The notes beneath the pieces are model-generated. The model was given only the letters and a program-made list of their open reading frames with translations, made no database searches and had not been told where the DNA came from. From Globisporangium splendens (lineage: Eukaryota; Oomycota; Peronosporomycetes; Pythiales; Pythiaceae): a DNA stretch of 64,000 nt. The stretch covers positions 124,001 to 188,000 of the forward strand of contig VFIW01000028.1 in assembly GCA_006386115.1 (NCBI GenBank), in the 5' to 3' direction. Made by a program: the position numbers and the translations under genes. Shown here piece by piece: positions 21,556 to 33,241 of this stretch. Position 1 is the stretch's first letter. Every line of letters begins with the position of its first letter.

Positions 21556-24301
21556 ATGACGATGGCGGCGGTCGTGTACTGGCCGGAGTGGCAGCGCAAG
21601 CAGAGCGCTGCGCATGGGGAGCAGCATGACCAGTATGTGCTGCTGGGGTACCGCGTAGGCGAGCGCACGTTCTGCGTCGTCGACATCGTTCCAGGTACAT
21701 TCACGATATCCCCCATAAGAGCATGGATATAGCCAAAGGCAAACGTGGCGATACGAGCTCTCTTTCTCTCTTTTGTATTGTATGCATGAGAAGTGGAACG
21801 AGTGCCGACGCACAGCGAAGATGTGGAGATCGTGGGCTATGCGACGAAGGCGGATGTGAAGGCTGCAGCGCGTCAGTGTGAGAAGGAAACGCTATCAGAC
21901 GAGCAGCTTCAAGTTCAGCTGGTGCCACCGCGGGATGGCTGCAATGGGAAATCTGGATCGACTCGGTTTGGAATCCCAACGGTGACGATTTTAAAGCGCG
22001 ACAATCAAGGAAAGGAAGGGGATGCTAGTGACCGAGTAGAGAGACAGCAGCATTGCAATGTTGTCTTTTACGACGCAGCGTTTGCGGCAAACGGGAACTT
22101 CGCGCGGTGCGGGCGGGTGTTAGCAGCAAACTCATCATTTCATGAGCCATTAAGCCAGGTATGAGCTATTTCAGGGACTCCATGTTCTCAAGGCATAATG
22201 GAGCTGTTCATTATCGCTTTGTTATGTTGTGGCTTGCAGATCAATCGCTATTATGAAAGTCGTCTTGCGCAAGATCAGGAGCGTGGTGCGCGCGGCTCAC
22301 TGGTTACACGAGGTATGGCGTGTTGCTCTTCTAATTGATGCATTTGAGAGCACACGAACGATGCATTATCATCGGCATTTCGTTTCTTTTTTTTTTCCCC
22401 TTGTACAGGAGTATGTGGACTGTTCGAGTTCATCGGCTACTACGCAATCTATGTCCCGTTTGTCGTGTTGCTGCGTGCATCGCGTCTTCTTGACGATGTT
22501 GTGTCGAGGAAACTCCCAGCATGGCTTCCATTGGTTGGAGGCAAATGCGCAACGGTATGGAATATTGCTCAATTTTGATTTGTTTAAAATGATCCATTGT
22601 CACATCAACCAATGACGTGTGTCGGATGGTAGGATGGCTCGCGTTTCGTATCATTGCTCACTAAGAATGCAAGTTCATTCTCGCATCTCCCAAGCGCTGT
22701 GCGTCATTACCACATCATTAGCAAGACGCGGCGACTCACTGACCAAGAAGGTATCAATGATGCGGTCAGGGGAGACACCACATGCAGAGCTCTATTGCTG
22801 ACATTTGCTTTGTTGTTTTTCGCAGTGACGGACCTTTTGGAGACCTTGAACTGCGCGTTTTACCTGGTGCTTGATTTTCTTTTCGGTCGTTTCCTGATGA
22901 GCGCTGTGCTGGGGATCGTTCTCCAGCAATGGCAGTCGTCGGAGTTGTACGTGTACGTCTCTGCTGCTGGTTTCTGTTGCCTTTGCTTTATAGTTGACCT
23001 TAATGCTACAAACCTTTGCATCGCGTAGGTCACCAGAAGTGTTCCTGACGATTCTACGCTCGAATGTGGTATGGCTCATGGGCGCTCCTGCAGGCTTCAA
23101 AGTACGCTATCAGTCTTAAACAGTTGTCTTATGGTTGCATGTGGAGTGAGACTGACCTTGCTATATATGCTTAGCTCAATGCGCCTCTCGCATCGATCCT
23201 TGGGAATGGCATCCTGCTTTGGTTTGACTTCTGGGAGTACGTCTTTTCCTTAGTGATTGGTACCGATACCCCATGGCATGCATTTGCTCAATCGGCCTGG
23301 GCTTCGACCATTCTCGATGTTTTGTGGCGGAACATGGGCGCGACGCTGCAGCTGAGCCTACTGGCGGATGCGCTCGCTGTGTGCACGTGGAATACGTACT
23401 GGGTGTATCAGTACTTCACGAAGCTCAACATGCTGCAATTCGGGTTGTTTTCGTCCTTGTGGAAGTTATTTCTCGGAAAGAAGAACAACGTCTTGCGGAA
23501 ACGCGTGGACTCGTGTGAATACGACGTCAGCCAGGTATGGGAAATACTTATAAAATGGCTCTCTACCATTCTCGGTCTCTGAACTTTCTTTCCATCTTGT
23601 AGCTGTTGCTGGGGACGTTGCTGTTTACGATATTGTTCTTCGTCGTGACGACCAATATGGTGTTTTTCCTGTACTTTGGTCTGGTGCGACTGAGTATCTT
23701 TGTGGCGCACGCTGCGCTGTGGCTGCCAATCGTTGGTCTTCGGACACTCCCGATCGCGTCCATAGTGTATTGGTGGTGGCGTCCGAGTTTCTTTGTCGCG
23801 GCCGTGCGACTCGAGTCGTGCTTTGATTTGCACCAAGCTGCTGCGAAACTCGTTCTCTACGATGTTGGAACTTGGACGAAGCGACCAGTGGATGATGCGC
23901 ATGCCCAACAGCAAATTGCTGAGATTGTTGCACGACACGGCCAACAAAAGCAGCATACCCAAGGAATGCACGGAGGATGCGCATATTTCCAGTTGGTTCC
24001 AGCCATCTCGAGTCTGCCTTCTCTATTTACACGGTTAGTGGATTTGGCGTTCGTGTGATGGGGCACCATGTTGCTGAAGGTTTTGTGATTGTTGGCATGC
24101 AGGCTGCGCCGGTATTCCCAGGCACTCGGAAAGCAATACTCAGCGGGGGCCGTCATGCGCTCCTGGTTTTTCGGAAACCGGATCGCACCGATCCCACTCG
24201 CGATTCTCTTTGACTGCTCGCACGAAGCCGACTCGCCATCAAAAAGTGCAAGTCCGCCGCATGCAGACATGCCAGCGTCCGCTGAGAAGAAGAATTTGTA
24301 A
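21556..24301 (+). CDS. PIGQ: PIG-Q/GPI1, subunit of the GPI-GlcNAc transferase
   Basis: About ten exons separated by short introns encode a Gpi1-family protein. This is a membrane subunit of the complex that transfers GlcNAc to phosphatidylinositol, the first step of GPI-anchor synthesis at the ER. The diagnostic block is the exon ending near 23534 (LWKLFLGKKNNVLRKRVDSC) followed by LLLGTLLFTILFFVVTTN in the next exon. Upstream exons carry VTDLLETLNCAFYLVLDFLF and PAGFKLNAPL-type membrane segments. The C-terminal exons hold AYFQLVPAISSLPS and end at TAA 24299-24301. I chose the ATG at 21556 (MTMAAVVYWPEW). An in-frame GTG at 21508 is not needed. All exons examined stay open, so the gene looks functional. 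Confidence 0.9.
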
Positions 24302-26023
24302 GAGAGACAGAGAGGATAGAGGCGTAGTATATCCGCAAGACTTTCTTGGATACAAGTAGGTGCAAACCACATCTGGGGGCATTGATATTTGGCAAAGTAG
24401 ATGTGTGGGATCAATACACTGCCACCAGCTTTCGTGTTTCAGACCAGGCATTTGCAATGCACCAGCTCCACCAAAAATGTTCGCTGTGGACGTCTTGCAT
24501 GGTTTGAACAGTTGACTGGCACCTCGATTTTCATGGCTGGCTCAACTGATCTCCATAATGGGACATCCAACCCGCTGACGTTAGATGACAGCCGATTGAA
24601 GATGATGACATCACTTGCTTCGCTCTATCCAATCACAAGATGACACGACATCCTGAGCAGTTCGCTTGCTACTGTGTGCAGTTGAGCAAATGGAGCGCAA
24701 GCACGCTGTGCCATTTGACCCATCTTGCCCTCCAAGAACTGTGCCAGCACCGAAGCCACAAGATCTCTGCCATGCCACGTCGGACTTCCGTAGCTCCTCA
24801 TGGACGACGAATCATATGGCAAAAGTCAAATGTAACGCGTGTCAAACAGCGACAAAAAAGTATCTTGGCGCCATGTGCGGCACCGCATGGTGCGTGGTGG
24901 CGCCGTGCGCATAAGTTCATGCGCGGCCTGTCCACTGCTCTCGAGTGTATCGTGTCGTCATCGCGTCCATACACGTGCGGTGTATCTCACGATCTGGCAG
25001 CTCATCAAGCAGCCCATGCTGATTGCATGGCCCATCATTACAGCCAACAGTGAGCGAGAGAGCGAGAGAGAGAGAGAGAGTGAAAAACCTCTTTATAATG
25101 AATGACCCACCCTCATTCACCTCCTTATAATTGCTGCACACAGCACTGTCCCGTAACAAGAGAACACGCGCCGCCAGCAGCTGGATGGCTGTGCCTAGTA
25201 TAAAGGTTCACAGGTCGAGCCACGTGCCAAACTCGCATCCCCTTCAATTCGTATCACTTGTTCATTCTTTCCTATTTTTCCAGTCATTTACTCGCTCACA
25301 GCAGAGATTCAATGGGATTACAACAATAGCAAATGGCTCGCAAAGAAGCTCCTCTGATTGCTGCCAATATTGTCGCTCTGCACAGGAAATCCAACCCATC
25401 ACTACCTTTTTTTTTTCTTTTTCCCATACAGTGGTCGTGTGATTAGAGGAGCCGAATGCGTGGACGAAGCAAAAACGTGCAGCGAGTGCTGATGGCTGCA
25501 AATGAACGCTCCATAGAACCGCAAAGGAGAAACATCAAATTGATCAGGTTTTCGTACTTTACCGGACCAAAGTGGCATCAACAACTCCACAACGAAAATC
25601 GATTGAAAAAATAAGTCTCAAAAATTGGAGGCAAATCAGGTCGCGGGTAGGTTACGCACAATGAGAGGCTGTTTCATCTCCTTCCAAATATAATCCTCAA
25701 CCGTTACCACCACATAGGTCACCTCTTGCAAAGCCCAACATGCATCAGAACTATTGGCTCAACTTCCTGCTTAAACACATACCCTTGTAAAACATATGAA
25801 GAGAGCTTCGATTCGATCTTCACGCACAGTATGATGTCACGACGAGGGAGCGCGGGGCTTCATCCTGGAAAACAAAGTCCATCCGCCTCAGCCCTCGTGC
25901 CCATACAAACTTTCATATACAAACGGCACCCACCCCGCTCCCCGTGCTCCTCCGCATGCACGCGTTCCCTTCATTCGCACTCTTCACACGCCGCGCGTAA
26001 GCCCCGCAGTTCAAGCAGCAGAG
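24302..26023. other. 1.7-kb intergenic region
   Basis: Downstream of PIGQ and upstream of the desaturase. Short open frames exist but none shows family motifs or splice signals. A (GA)n run lies at about 25052-25080. The promoter of the desaturase should lie in the last few hundred bases, where the sequence becomes C-rich before the ATG. Confidence 0.5.
25052..25080. repeat. (GA)n microsatellite
   Basis: A slightly interrupted GA dinucleotide run in intergenic DNA, about 1 kb upstream of the desaturase start. Confidence 0.85.
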
Positions 26024-27148
26024 ATGGCCGAAGAACAAGTGCTGACGCATCGCGCCACCGCCGCCAAGGCGCTCTCGAATGACGAGAAGAAGCTTGCGCC
26101 TGTGGTGGACGACAACTCGACCGTCGCGGAGGAAGACACCGACCTGCTCGAGGAGAAGGACGCGACGCCGTCGTTCAAGTGGTCCGAGGTCGTCTGGTAC
26201 AACGTGTTCGTGCTCGCAATCTGGCACGTCGGCGCGCTCTACGCGCTCGTGAACGTGATTCCGTATGCGTCGTGGCGCGAGTTGGGCGTGCACTGGATCC
26301 TGTTCTGGTGGTTCTCGGGGCTCGGGATCACCGCCGGCGCGCATCGTCTCTGGTCGCACAAGGCGTACAAAGCCAAGTTGCCACTCCGCGTGTTCCTCAT
26401 GCTGTGTAACTCGATGGCGTTCCAGGGAAGCATCTTTGAGTGGTCCCGCGACCACCGCGTGCACCACAAGGGCTCGGACACGACGGCCGACCCGCACAAC
26501 TCGCAGCGTGGTTTCTTCTTTGCTCACATGGGCTGGGTCATGGTGCGCAAGCATCAGAACGTGCGCTTGGCGGGCAAGAAGATCAGTTTTGTTGACCTGT
26601 TGGAAGACCCTGTTGTCCGATTCCAGAAGAACTACTACATCTCCACGGTGCTGCTCATGTGCTACGCGGTCCCAACGCTCGTGGGTTACTGGATGGGCAA
26701 TGCCTGGACTGGGTTCATCGTCGGCGGCGTCTTCCGTCACGTGTGGGTGCTCCACATGACCTGGTGCGTCAACAGCGTTGCCCACTTCTTCGGATACAAG
26801 CCGTACGACCGCAACATCCGTGCTGTCGAGAACCTCATTGTGAGCATCGGCGCCATCGGCGAGGGATACCACAACTACCACCACAAGTACCCGTCGGACT
26901 ACGCGACGAGTGAGTGGGGCATCACGTCCGGCCAGTGGAACCCGACGAAGCTGTTCATCGACGTTTGCGCGGCTGTGGGCTTGGCCTCGGACCTCAAGCG
27001 CAGCCGCACGGCCGCGGCCACGCGCGAACGCCTTGCTATCAAGGTCCACGAGGAGATGCTCAAGAACGGCTTGACGCAGCAGTTCTCGTTCTTCGACCGC
27101 GTCATCGGTCGCTTTTTCTTTGGTCGCTCCGAAGAGCAGCTCTTCTAA
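26024..27148 (+). CDS. Acyl-CoA delta-9 desaturase
   Basis: Single-exon gene of 374 aa that should introduce a cis double bond at carbon 9 of saturated fatty acyl-CoA in the ER membrane. The three histidine boxes that bind the di-iron centre are intact: HRLWSH near residue 108, HRVHH near 145 and HNYHH near 285. Four hydrophobic segments surround them, as expected (for example WYNVFVLAIWHVGALYALV and LGVHWILFWWFSGLGI). The first 50 residues are a charged cytosolic tail. Unlike fungal OLE1 proteins there is no C-terminal cytochrome b5 domain; the protein ends about 75 residues after the last box, so a separate electron donor is needed, as in animal enzymes. The start is the first ATG of the frame. 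Confidence 0.95.
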   Translation: MAEEQVLTHRATAAKALSNDEKKLAPVVDDNSTVAEEDTDLLEEKDATPSFKWSEVVWYNVFVLAIWHVGALYALVNVIPYASWRELGVHWILFWWFSGLGITAGAHRLWSHKAYKAKLPLRVFLMLCNSMAFQGSIFEWSRDHRVHHKGSDTTADPHNSQRGFFFAHMGWVMVRKHQNVRLAGKKISFVDLLEDPVVRFQKNYYISTVLLMCYAVPTLVGYWMGNAWTGFIVGGVFRHVWVLHMTWCVNSVAHFFGYKPYDRNIRAVENLIVSIGAIGEGYHNYHHKYPSDYATSEWGITSGQWNPTKLFIDVCAAVGLASDLKRSRTAAATRERLAIKVHEEMLKNGLTQQFSFFDRVIGRFFFGRSEEQLF

Positions 27149-27529
27149 AGCCGAGGGTAGTATGATACAAAACAAAGCATGTGTGTATGTGTGTGAGTGC
27201 CTTAAAACTCGCAGAAAATCTGTGGCGTGACTTTGAAAGACGAAACACAAGATCCCAAGAAAACCAAAGAAGACAAAGAAACAAAAGCAAAATATACCGT
27301 CATTATGCAAAGAACCCCACGGTGAATAGTTATCAGTGCAAGAGTGATAGGCTATGACTCTTGTAAATATCAGCGTTTGATAGACAGATGTCTCCAGCAC
27401 TCGAGTCAAACGCGGATCCTTGACGTTTTGTAAGCGGCTTAAAGCACGCGCTTCTCCCGCGCACGACCACGTCCATATCCATCCTTTCAAGCAACTCTGG
27501 CCACGCGCAGGAATCGACAGGCATCGAAT

Positions 27530-28585
27530 CTAGCGATGGGAGCAAACTTCACCTCTATACGGCGTGATCGTCGGCATCGAGCACATCCACATCCACGAGT
27601 CGGCAGAACCCTCGTCATCTGCGTCATTCGGGTCCAAGAATGCGGGTGAACCGCCCACGCGTTGCGCGCGACCGAAGAACTCCTGAAAGCGCTTGATGCA
27701 GATCCAGTCGAACGGCGAGTCGAGTAAACGGTCTTCGACATCGGCCAGTTTCCGAAGGAAGTCGCGAAACGGGAAGACGAAAAGCAGCATAAACGGAAGA
27801 ACACATGGCCAGGCATACAACGTCGCGCGCTCGACCGTGTCGTCCGAGCCAATACCACATCTGATTGCAACCTCATCCAACGGGATCTGGCCGCCATCGG
27901 TGTCACAGATCTGCTCCATGAGATCCACGGTCGCATTTGCGACGCCCAATCTCTGGAGCAGCACCGCGGCATGTGCTTCGTACTGTTGCAAATTGGCATG
28001 CAGCCAAGTTGCGCGTCCAAAGAGGTAGGATGCCGTACTCGCGTGCAAACCTCGATTTGCCGAGCCCATTTCCATGGTCACCCAGGGGGATCCGCCGCAT
28101 GGCGTCGCTGCGGTCCTTGGCGCGACAGAAGTTGTCCCAATGCACGTGCTGTAGCTGCTCGATCGCATCCTCGCGGTTGATGTAGTGCAGCTGGCTGCAG
28201 TCTAGGTAGTCTTCACCTTGGTTCTTTATCTTCCATTCGCGCGGTCCAAGTCTCGCAGCACCAAATATTGGCCGTTCGAAGCTATTCCAAAGGTCCGGTA
28301 CCATCACAAAAAGTGCGTCGCGCATCAAGGCTGTGCGCGTGCCAATCTGTACATCGTCGTCCAAACTCGGTGTATTGGCATCACCCACAGCTGCCTGTTG
28401 GCAAACACGCGGAGGGCGGTTGCGGGAAATCCTGCGAGGATGTCACCGGCGTATTTTTTCATGACAGCCTCTTGGAAACGAGCGATGTCAGTATCTGCCT
28501 CCAACCTCACAGCATCTGCTGAGAACACGGGCACAACTTCGCCGCGCGAATCGACAATTCGAAACCACACTCGTGTCAGCGCCAT
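27530..28585 (-). pseudogene. Crinkler-like gene with two frame breaks
   Basis: The first about 70 codons from the ATG at 28585 (ALTRVWFRIVDSRGEVVPVF to TALRVFANR) resemble the ubiquitin-like N-terminal domain of oomycete Crinkler (CRN) proteins. The frame then shifts by one base near 28395. It continues as AVGDANTPSLDDDVQIGTRT and MVPDLWNSFERP up to a P-loop-like segment GDHGNGLGKSRFARE near 28060. A second one-base shift near 28020 leads to a long helical C-terminal part (LQQYEAHAAVLLQRLG onward) that ends at 27530. No GT-AG intron explains either shift. The loop deviates from a strict Walker A motif. In intact CRN proteins an N-terminal header and NTPase region precede a variable effector domain. 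I infer a decayed CRN, or an intact one with two base-call errors. Confidence 0.45.
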
Positions 28586-28886
28586 CTCTTTGTGCTCTGC
28601 TTCCCCCGTTCTCCACGTCTTGGCCTTCGTCCTGCAAGAGACTCCAAGTCATTCTCTGTCAGTCATTTGCTGTCACGAACCCAGCGGCTGATTGAAAGAA
28701 ACACAACAACCGCAATGTCAATTGGAGAAAACGTCGAAGCGCAAATCCATTTTCATACAAGTATTTTGTCGATAGCAACAAAACAAATAAAAAGCTGCAT
28801 GTTGCATGTTTGGCAAACAAAAAAGGAGCCTCGCGTCGGGTTTGATGCGCAGCTCACCACATCGCAAGATTTCAACGCGTGGGGAT

Positions 28887-29851
<965 letters not shown>

Positions 29852-30186
29852 CCTCTATCTCTATCGCCTGCTTCTCGGTGTGTGGGCTGCTGCTGCTGAT
29901 ATCTCTGATGCTCGAGCGAGTGTCAAAGCGACGTTGGCCGAAGGTGCTGAGAGAAAAGGAAGATACAAAAACACAAAACAGCTGCGACCAAATTTGTTCA
30001 ACTCATTTGCCCACATGGCGTCCTACAATGAAATGTGGAGCGATTCTCTACTACCGACCATCACTCCACACCCACCAAAATGTCAACAACTGCTAAGTCA
30101 ACACCTTCAACTCAACCCATGTTGAAAAATAAAACATATTGAAAAATCACATGCAAAATGCTCTCGTTGTACGGCGGCATGACAGC

Positions 30187-31492
30187 CTACTTCTTGGCGT
30201 TTACTTCGATCGTGTGGTCGTAGTCGATCGTCGGGATCACCGACTGGATAAACTTGAGGAACAGGAAGAGGTACTGGTCGCTGCGGATCTTGCTCTCATC
30301 GTCTCCGCTCTCACCGCCGACGCTTCCGTTCAAGTTCGCGACGATCCGCTTCATGACCGCGCCGTGCTGACATGGGTGGATCGACGCGTGGATCAGCACA
30401 CTGCGGTGCGGATGCGGCTCCATCGTGACCGTGCGGTTCGCGTAGTCTTGCATGATGTCCTCAAACATCTCGTCGCCGCTCAGCGGACGGTTCTTCTCGT
30501 CGTAGCCGAAGAGCCACACGCGCGGCGTCTGGTAGTATTTGTCGTACGTGATCGACAGATCATACGTGCGCGTGTACAGGATCGCATCATTGTCGTCCGG
30601 CTCGCTCGCGACCAAGTAGCCAGCACCGCCGTTCAGTGGGTCGAGCGCAGCTTCGTCTTCGACCAGGTTGTCTTCCTCCTCGAAAGAACTGAGATCTGGC
30701 GCGGCATCAGCGGCGGCACCGCCACCGCCCGAAGACGAACCAAAGTGCTCCATCACAATCGCACCCAAAATGCCTCCATTAGACGCCGGAGGAGACGAGC
30801 TCTTGGCCGCTGAACTCGCATGACTGATATCGGCGTCCATCGAAATGTGCTCGAGCTCGTCTGCCAAACCTAAAAGCAATTGAAAAAAAGTCAACGAGTC
30901 GCACAAATTAGTCAGCGAATCACCTCATGATATTAATCAGACGATATCAACAGTACAATAAATTGACGCACCGGTGACCTCGCCCGACGCGTCGTTGCTT
31001 GCGTATGAAGACGCTGCAATCCATTCTTCCTCCCCTTCGACTGCTCGTTCCGTTTGGTAGTTGAGCTCCAACGACGTCACGCGACGTTGGCAGGGCACTA
31101 GGTTTATTTAAACACAAATTGGCGTATAAGTGCCATGCATACATCATATGCGAATTAGAAAGAAATGCCGCATTCGTACCATTTCTCGTGACCAGGTACT
31201 GCTTGTCGGCTGGCAAGTACGGTCGACGCAGGCTCGGCTCACCGCTCTCCCTGTCCATTTCATACACACAAGCAAGCATAAGTACACGGGTCAGCTGTCC
31301 ACTCACCCATACAAACACCGATATAGGCACTCAAGCCACACTGCGATACCATCGCCATGTGGGGCACTTGTACACGAGCAGGTCGCCGGCCATGACGAAC
31401 TCCTCGGGCGTGAGCAGTCCTTTCTCTTCGAACGACGACTCCTTGAGCACAGGTGTGAGGTACTCGCGCACACCGTGGAAGAGACCCTGCAT
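30187..31492 (-). CDS. ATG3: ATG3, E2-like conjugating enzyme for ATG8
   Basis: Four exons (31492-31350, 31250-31180, 31097-30972, 30869-30187) total 1,023 nt and give 340 aa. The N-terminus is [20 protein letters not shown], followed by CPTWRWESGEP and LVTRNVPCQRR. The C-terminal catalytic region has [14 protein letters not shown], a long [19 protein letters not shown] helix, and the active-site Cys in [17 protein letters not shown]3 takes activated ATG8 from ATG7 and transfers it to phosphatidylethanolamine during autophagosome formation. A flexible Ser/Gly-rich insert (about residues 125-165) corresponds to the family's variable region. The start lies 417 bp from the divergent NUDT22 start. 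Confidence 0.95.
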
Positions 31493-31908
31493 CGCTTCTC
31501 TTGCTGTTCTGGTTAGATTCTGCTTCTGGAGGCGTCGAGGGAGAACGCGGCGCTTTCTCTTCTCTTCTCTTCTCTTCTCTCGCGGCGCTTCCTGCAGCTT
31601 TTTCTTCTCTCTTTTCGAAAATGAAGTTCTGTGTGTGTTCTTTCTCAGTTCGCTTTCAATAGAAGATCGAAGTATACGTGTGCCCGGATAACACACAATC
31701 AACCCTCAACACAGCATGATCAGCAGTCCACATTATATAGCGTGGACTACATAAGATAAGGTCAAGAACATATTTTGCAAAAGAGGGTGGCATACAATGT
31801 GATGATGAAATTTTAAGGTTGGTGTCAGTTCCTTGCTGTGAAATGGCTTGCCGCCTCGATACTTCAGCGTTTGGTACCAAAAAGTAGCAGTTGAACGTGC
31901 GAGCATTC
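31493..31908. promoter_or_regulatory. Shared divergent promoter region ATG3 / NUDT22
   Basis: The two ATGs face away from each other across 416 bp. A (TCTTC)n run at about 31555-31578 sits roughly 65 bp upstream of the ATG3 start, where a pyrimidine-rich initiator region could lie. No specific factor-binding site is claimed. Confidence 0.4.
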
Positions 31909-33210
31909 ATGCGGAGGCTGCCGTGGGAGAAGCTCATGAGTTTCCGCGTGAGCAGCTTCATTGCTCCACGCAGCAGCTCCAACAACGGCGCTACAAACGC
32001 GCTTGACTCTGGCGCGTCCAGTGGCCCGTTCCGTCTCGAGCAGGTGCGCATCCGTCTGACGCCCGAGGCGAATCGCCACGTGCATCCGCGCACCGCCATC
32101 GAGAGCGCCATCGACACTGTCTGGCGCGAGTACAAGGAGCGCTCGCCGCGCTTGTTCAACGCCACCAAGTTCCGGCTGCAGTCCTATCAGGAGATCGCGA
32201 GCGGAGGCGACGGCCATGCATCACCATCAAACGCGCAGACGAAGCTGCTGACGCTCGAGTGGGGGATCACGGACTACAAGACATACCTGGGCACGTGCTG
32301 CTCGACGAATGTGACGCAATTGCTCGCCGACGGCAAGAAACTCACGGCAAATGGAGACGAGTTCGCGTTCGTGTCGCGCAAAGTGGGCGTCGCGGCCGTT
32401 GTGGAGACGTCTGACGGCAAGATCGCGCTCATCAAACGCAGCAACTCGGTCGGCGTCTACCAGGACATGTTCGACACCCCCGGCGGCCACCCCGAGCCTT
32501 CCGTGAGTGTCGTGTGCTGTCTATTCATTGTACATTCTTGTAGCACGTGTATGTGAACTAATGAGAAGGTTGTTATGCTTAATTTCGCGCAGCACATTGG
32601 TCTGACTGCGGATGTGCTTGAAGCGCTTCAGTGCGATGGGAAGAGAGCGGAGCGAGGCGCCATGGAGAGCGCCGCCGTGCAGGAGTTCTTCACGTCGATC
32701 GTGAACGAAGTGCACGAGGAAATCAATCTCTCAGACGACCAGATCCGTCCGCCACTGCTGCTCGGCGTTGTGCTGCAGGCCGACGCTGCCACGCCAAGTT
32801 TCAGTGCGTCATTCCTGAAAATGTGAAGTCTGCTCTTGTTTGTTGAAAGACTCACACTTTGTCTTTCTTTCTCTATGTGTAGCTTTCCATATCAAGGCCA
32901 AGTGCTCAAGCGAGGAACTCCTGGCGTTGTACCTCGCAGGTCCAAAGGACAAATTTGAATCTTCAAAGCTCGTGCTCATTGACGCCGAAGCCGTTCTCAT
33001 GGAGAATGATCTCTCCTTCCTGTACGTTTATAATTTGCTTTCATATTCGTGCATACATCTATATATTCATTGTTTCTTTATCAAGCACTGATACCAACTC
33101 TGTTCTGACCTGACCATCTCGCCTACTTTGGCAGTGACCGGTTGACTCCGTCGGCTCACGGCAGCCTGCTGTTATGGAAAGAATACGCTGCAGCTAGTCT
33201 CGCTAACTAG
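31909..33210 (+). CDS. NUDT22: NUDT22-type Nudix hydrolase (UDP-sugar diphosphatase)
   Basis: Four exons (31909-32502, 32593-32803, 32883-33021, 33135-33210) total 1,020 nt and encode 339 aa. The protein matches the NUDT22 family, which cleaves UDP-glucose and UDP-galactose to UMP and sugar phosphate. LFNATKFRL and GITDYKTYLGT are followed by DGKIALIKRSNSVGVYQD and DTPGGHPEPS, the characteristic substitute for the start of a Nudix box. The next exon supplies the helix FFTSIVNEVHEEINLSDDQI, with the expected acidic EVxxE-type metal ligands (NEVHEEI). The C-terminus SAHGSLLLWKEY also fits. The ATG at 31909 is the first in frame; an extension upstream would need TTG. Confidence 0.85.
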
Positions 33211-33241
33211 AAAATAAGGCACTTGAAGTAGCTAAAGCCAT

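Noticed and set aside
25913..27490. 525-codon minus-strand open frame opposite the desaturase
   Set aside because: Antisense shadow. The histidine boxes on the plus strand identify the real gene.
30139..30813. 224-codon plus-strand open frame
   Set aside because: Antisense to the catalytic exon of ATG3.
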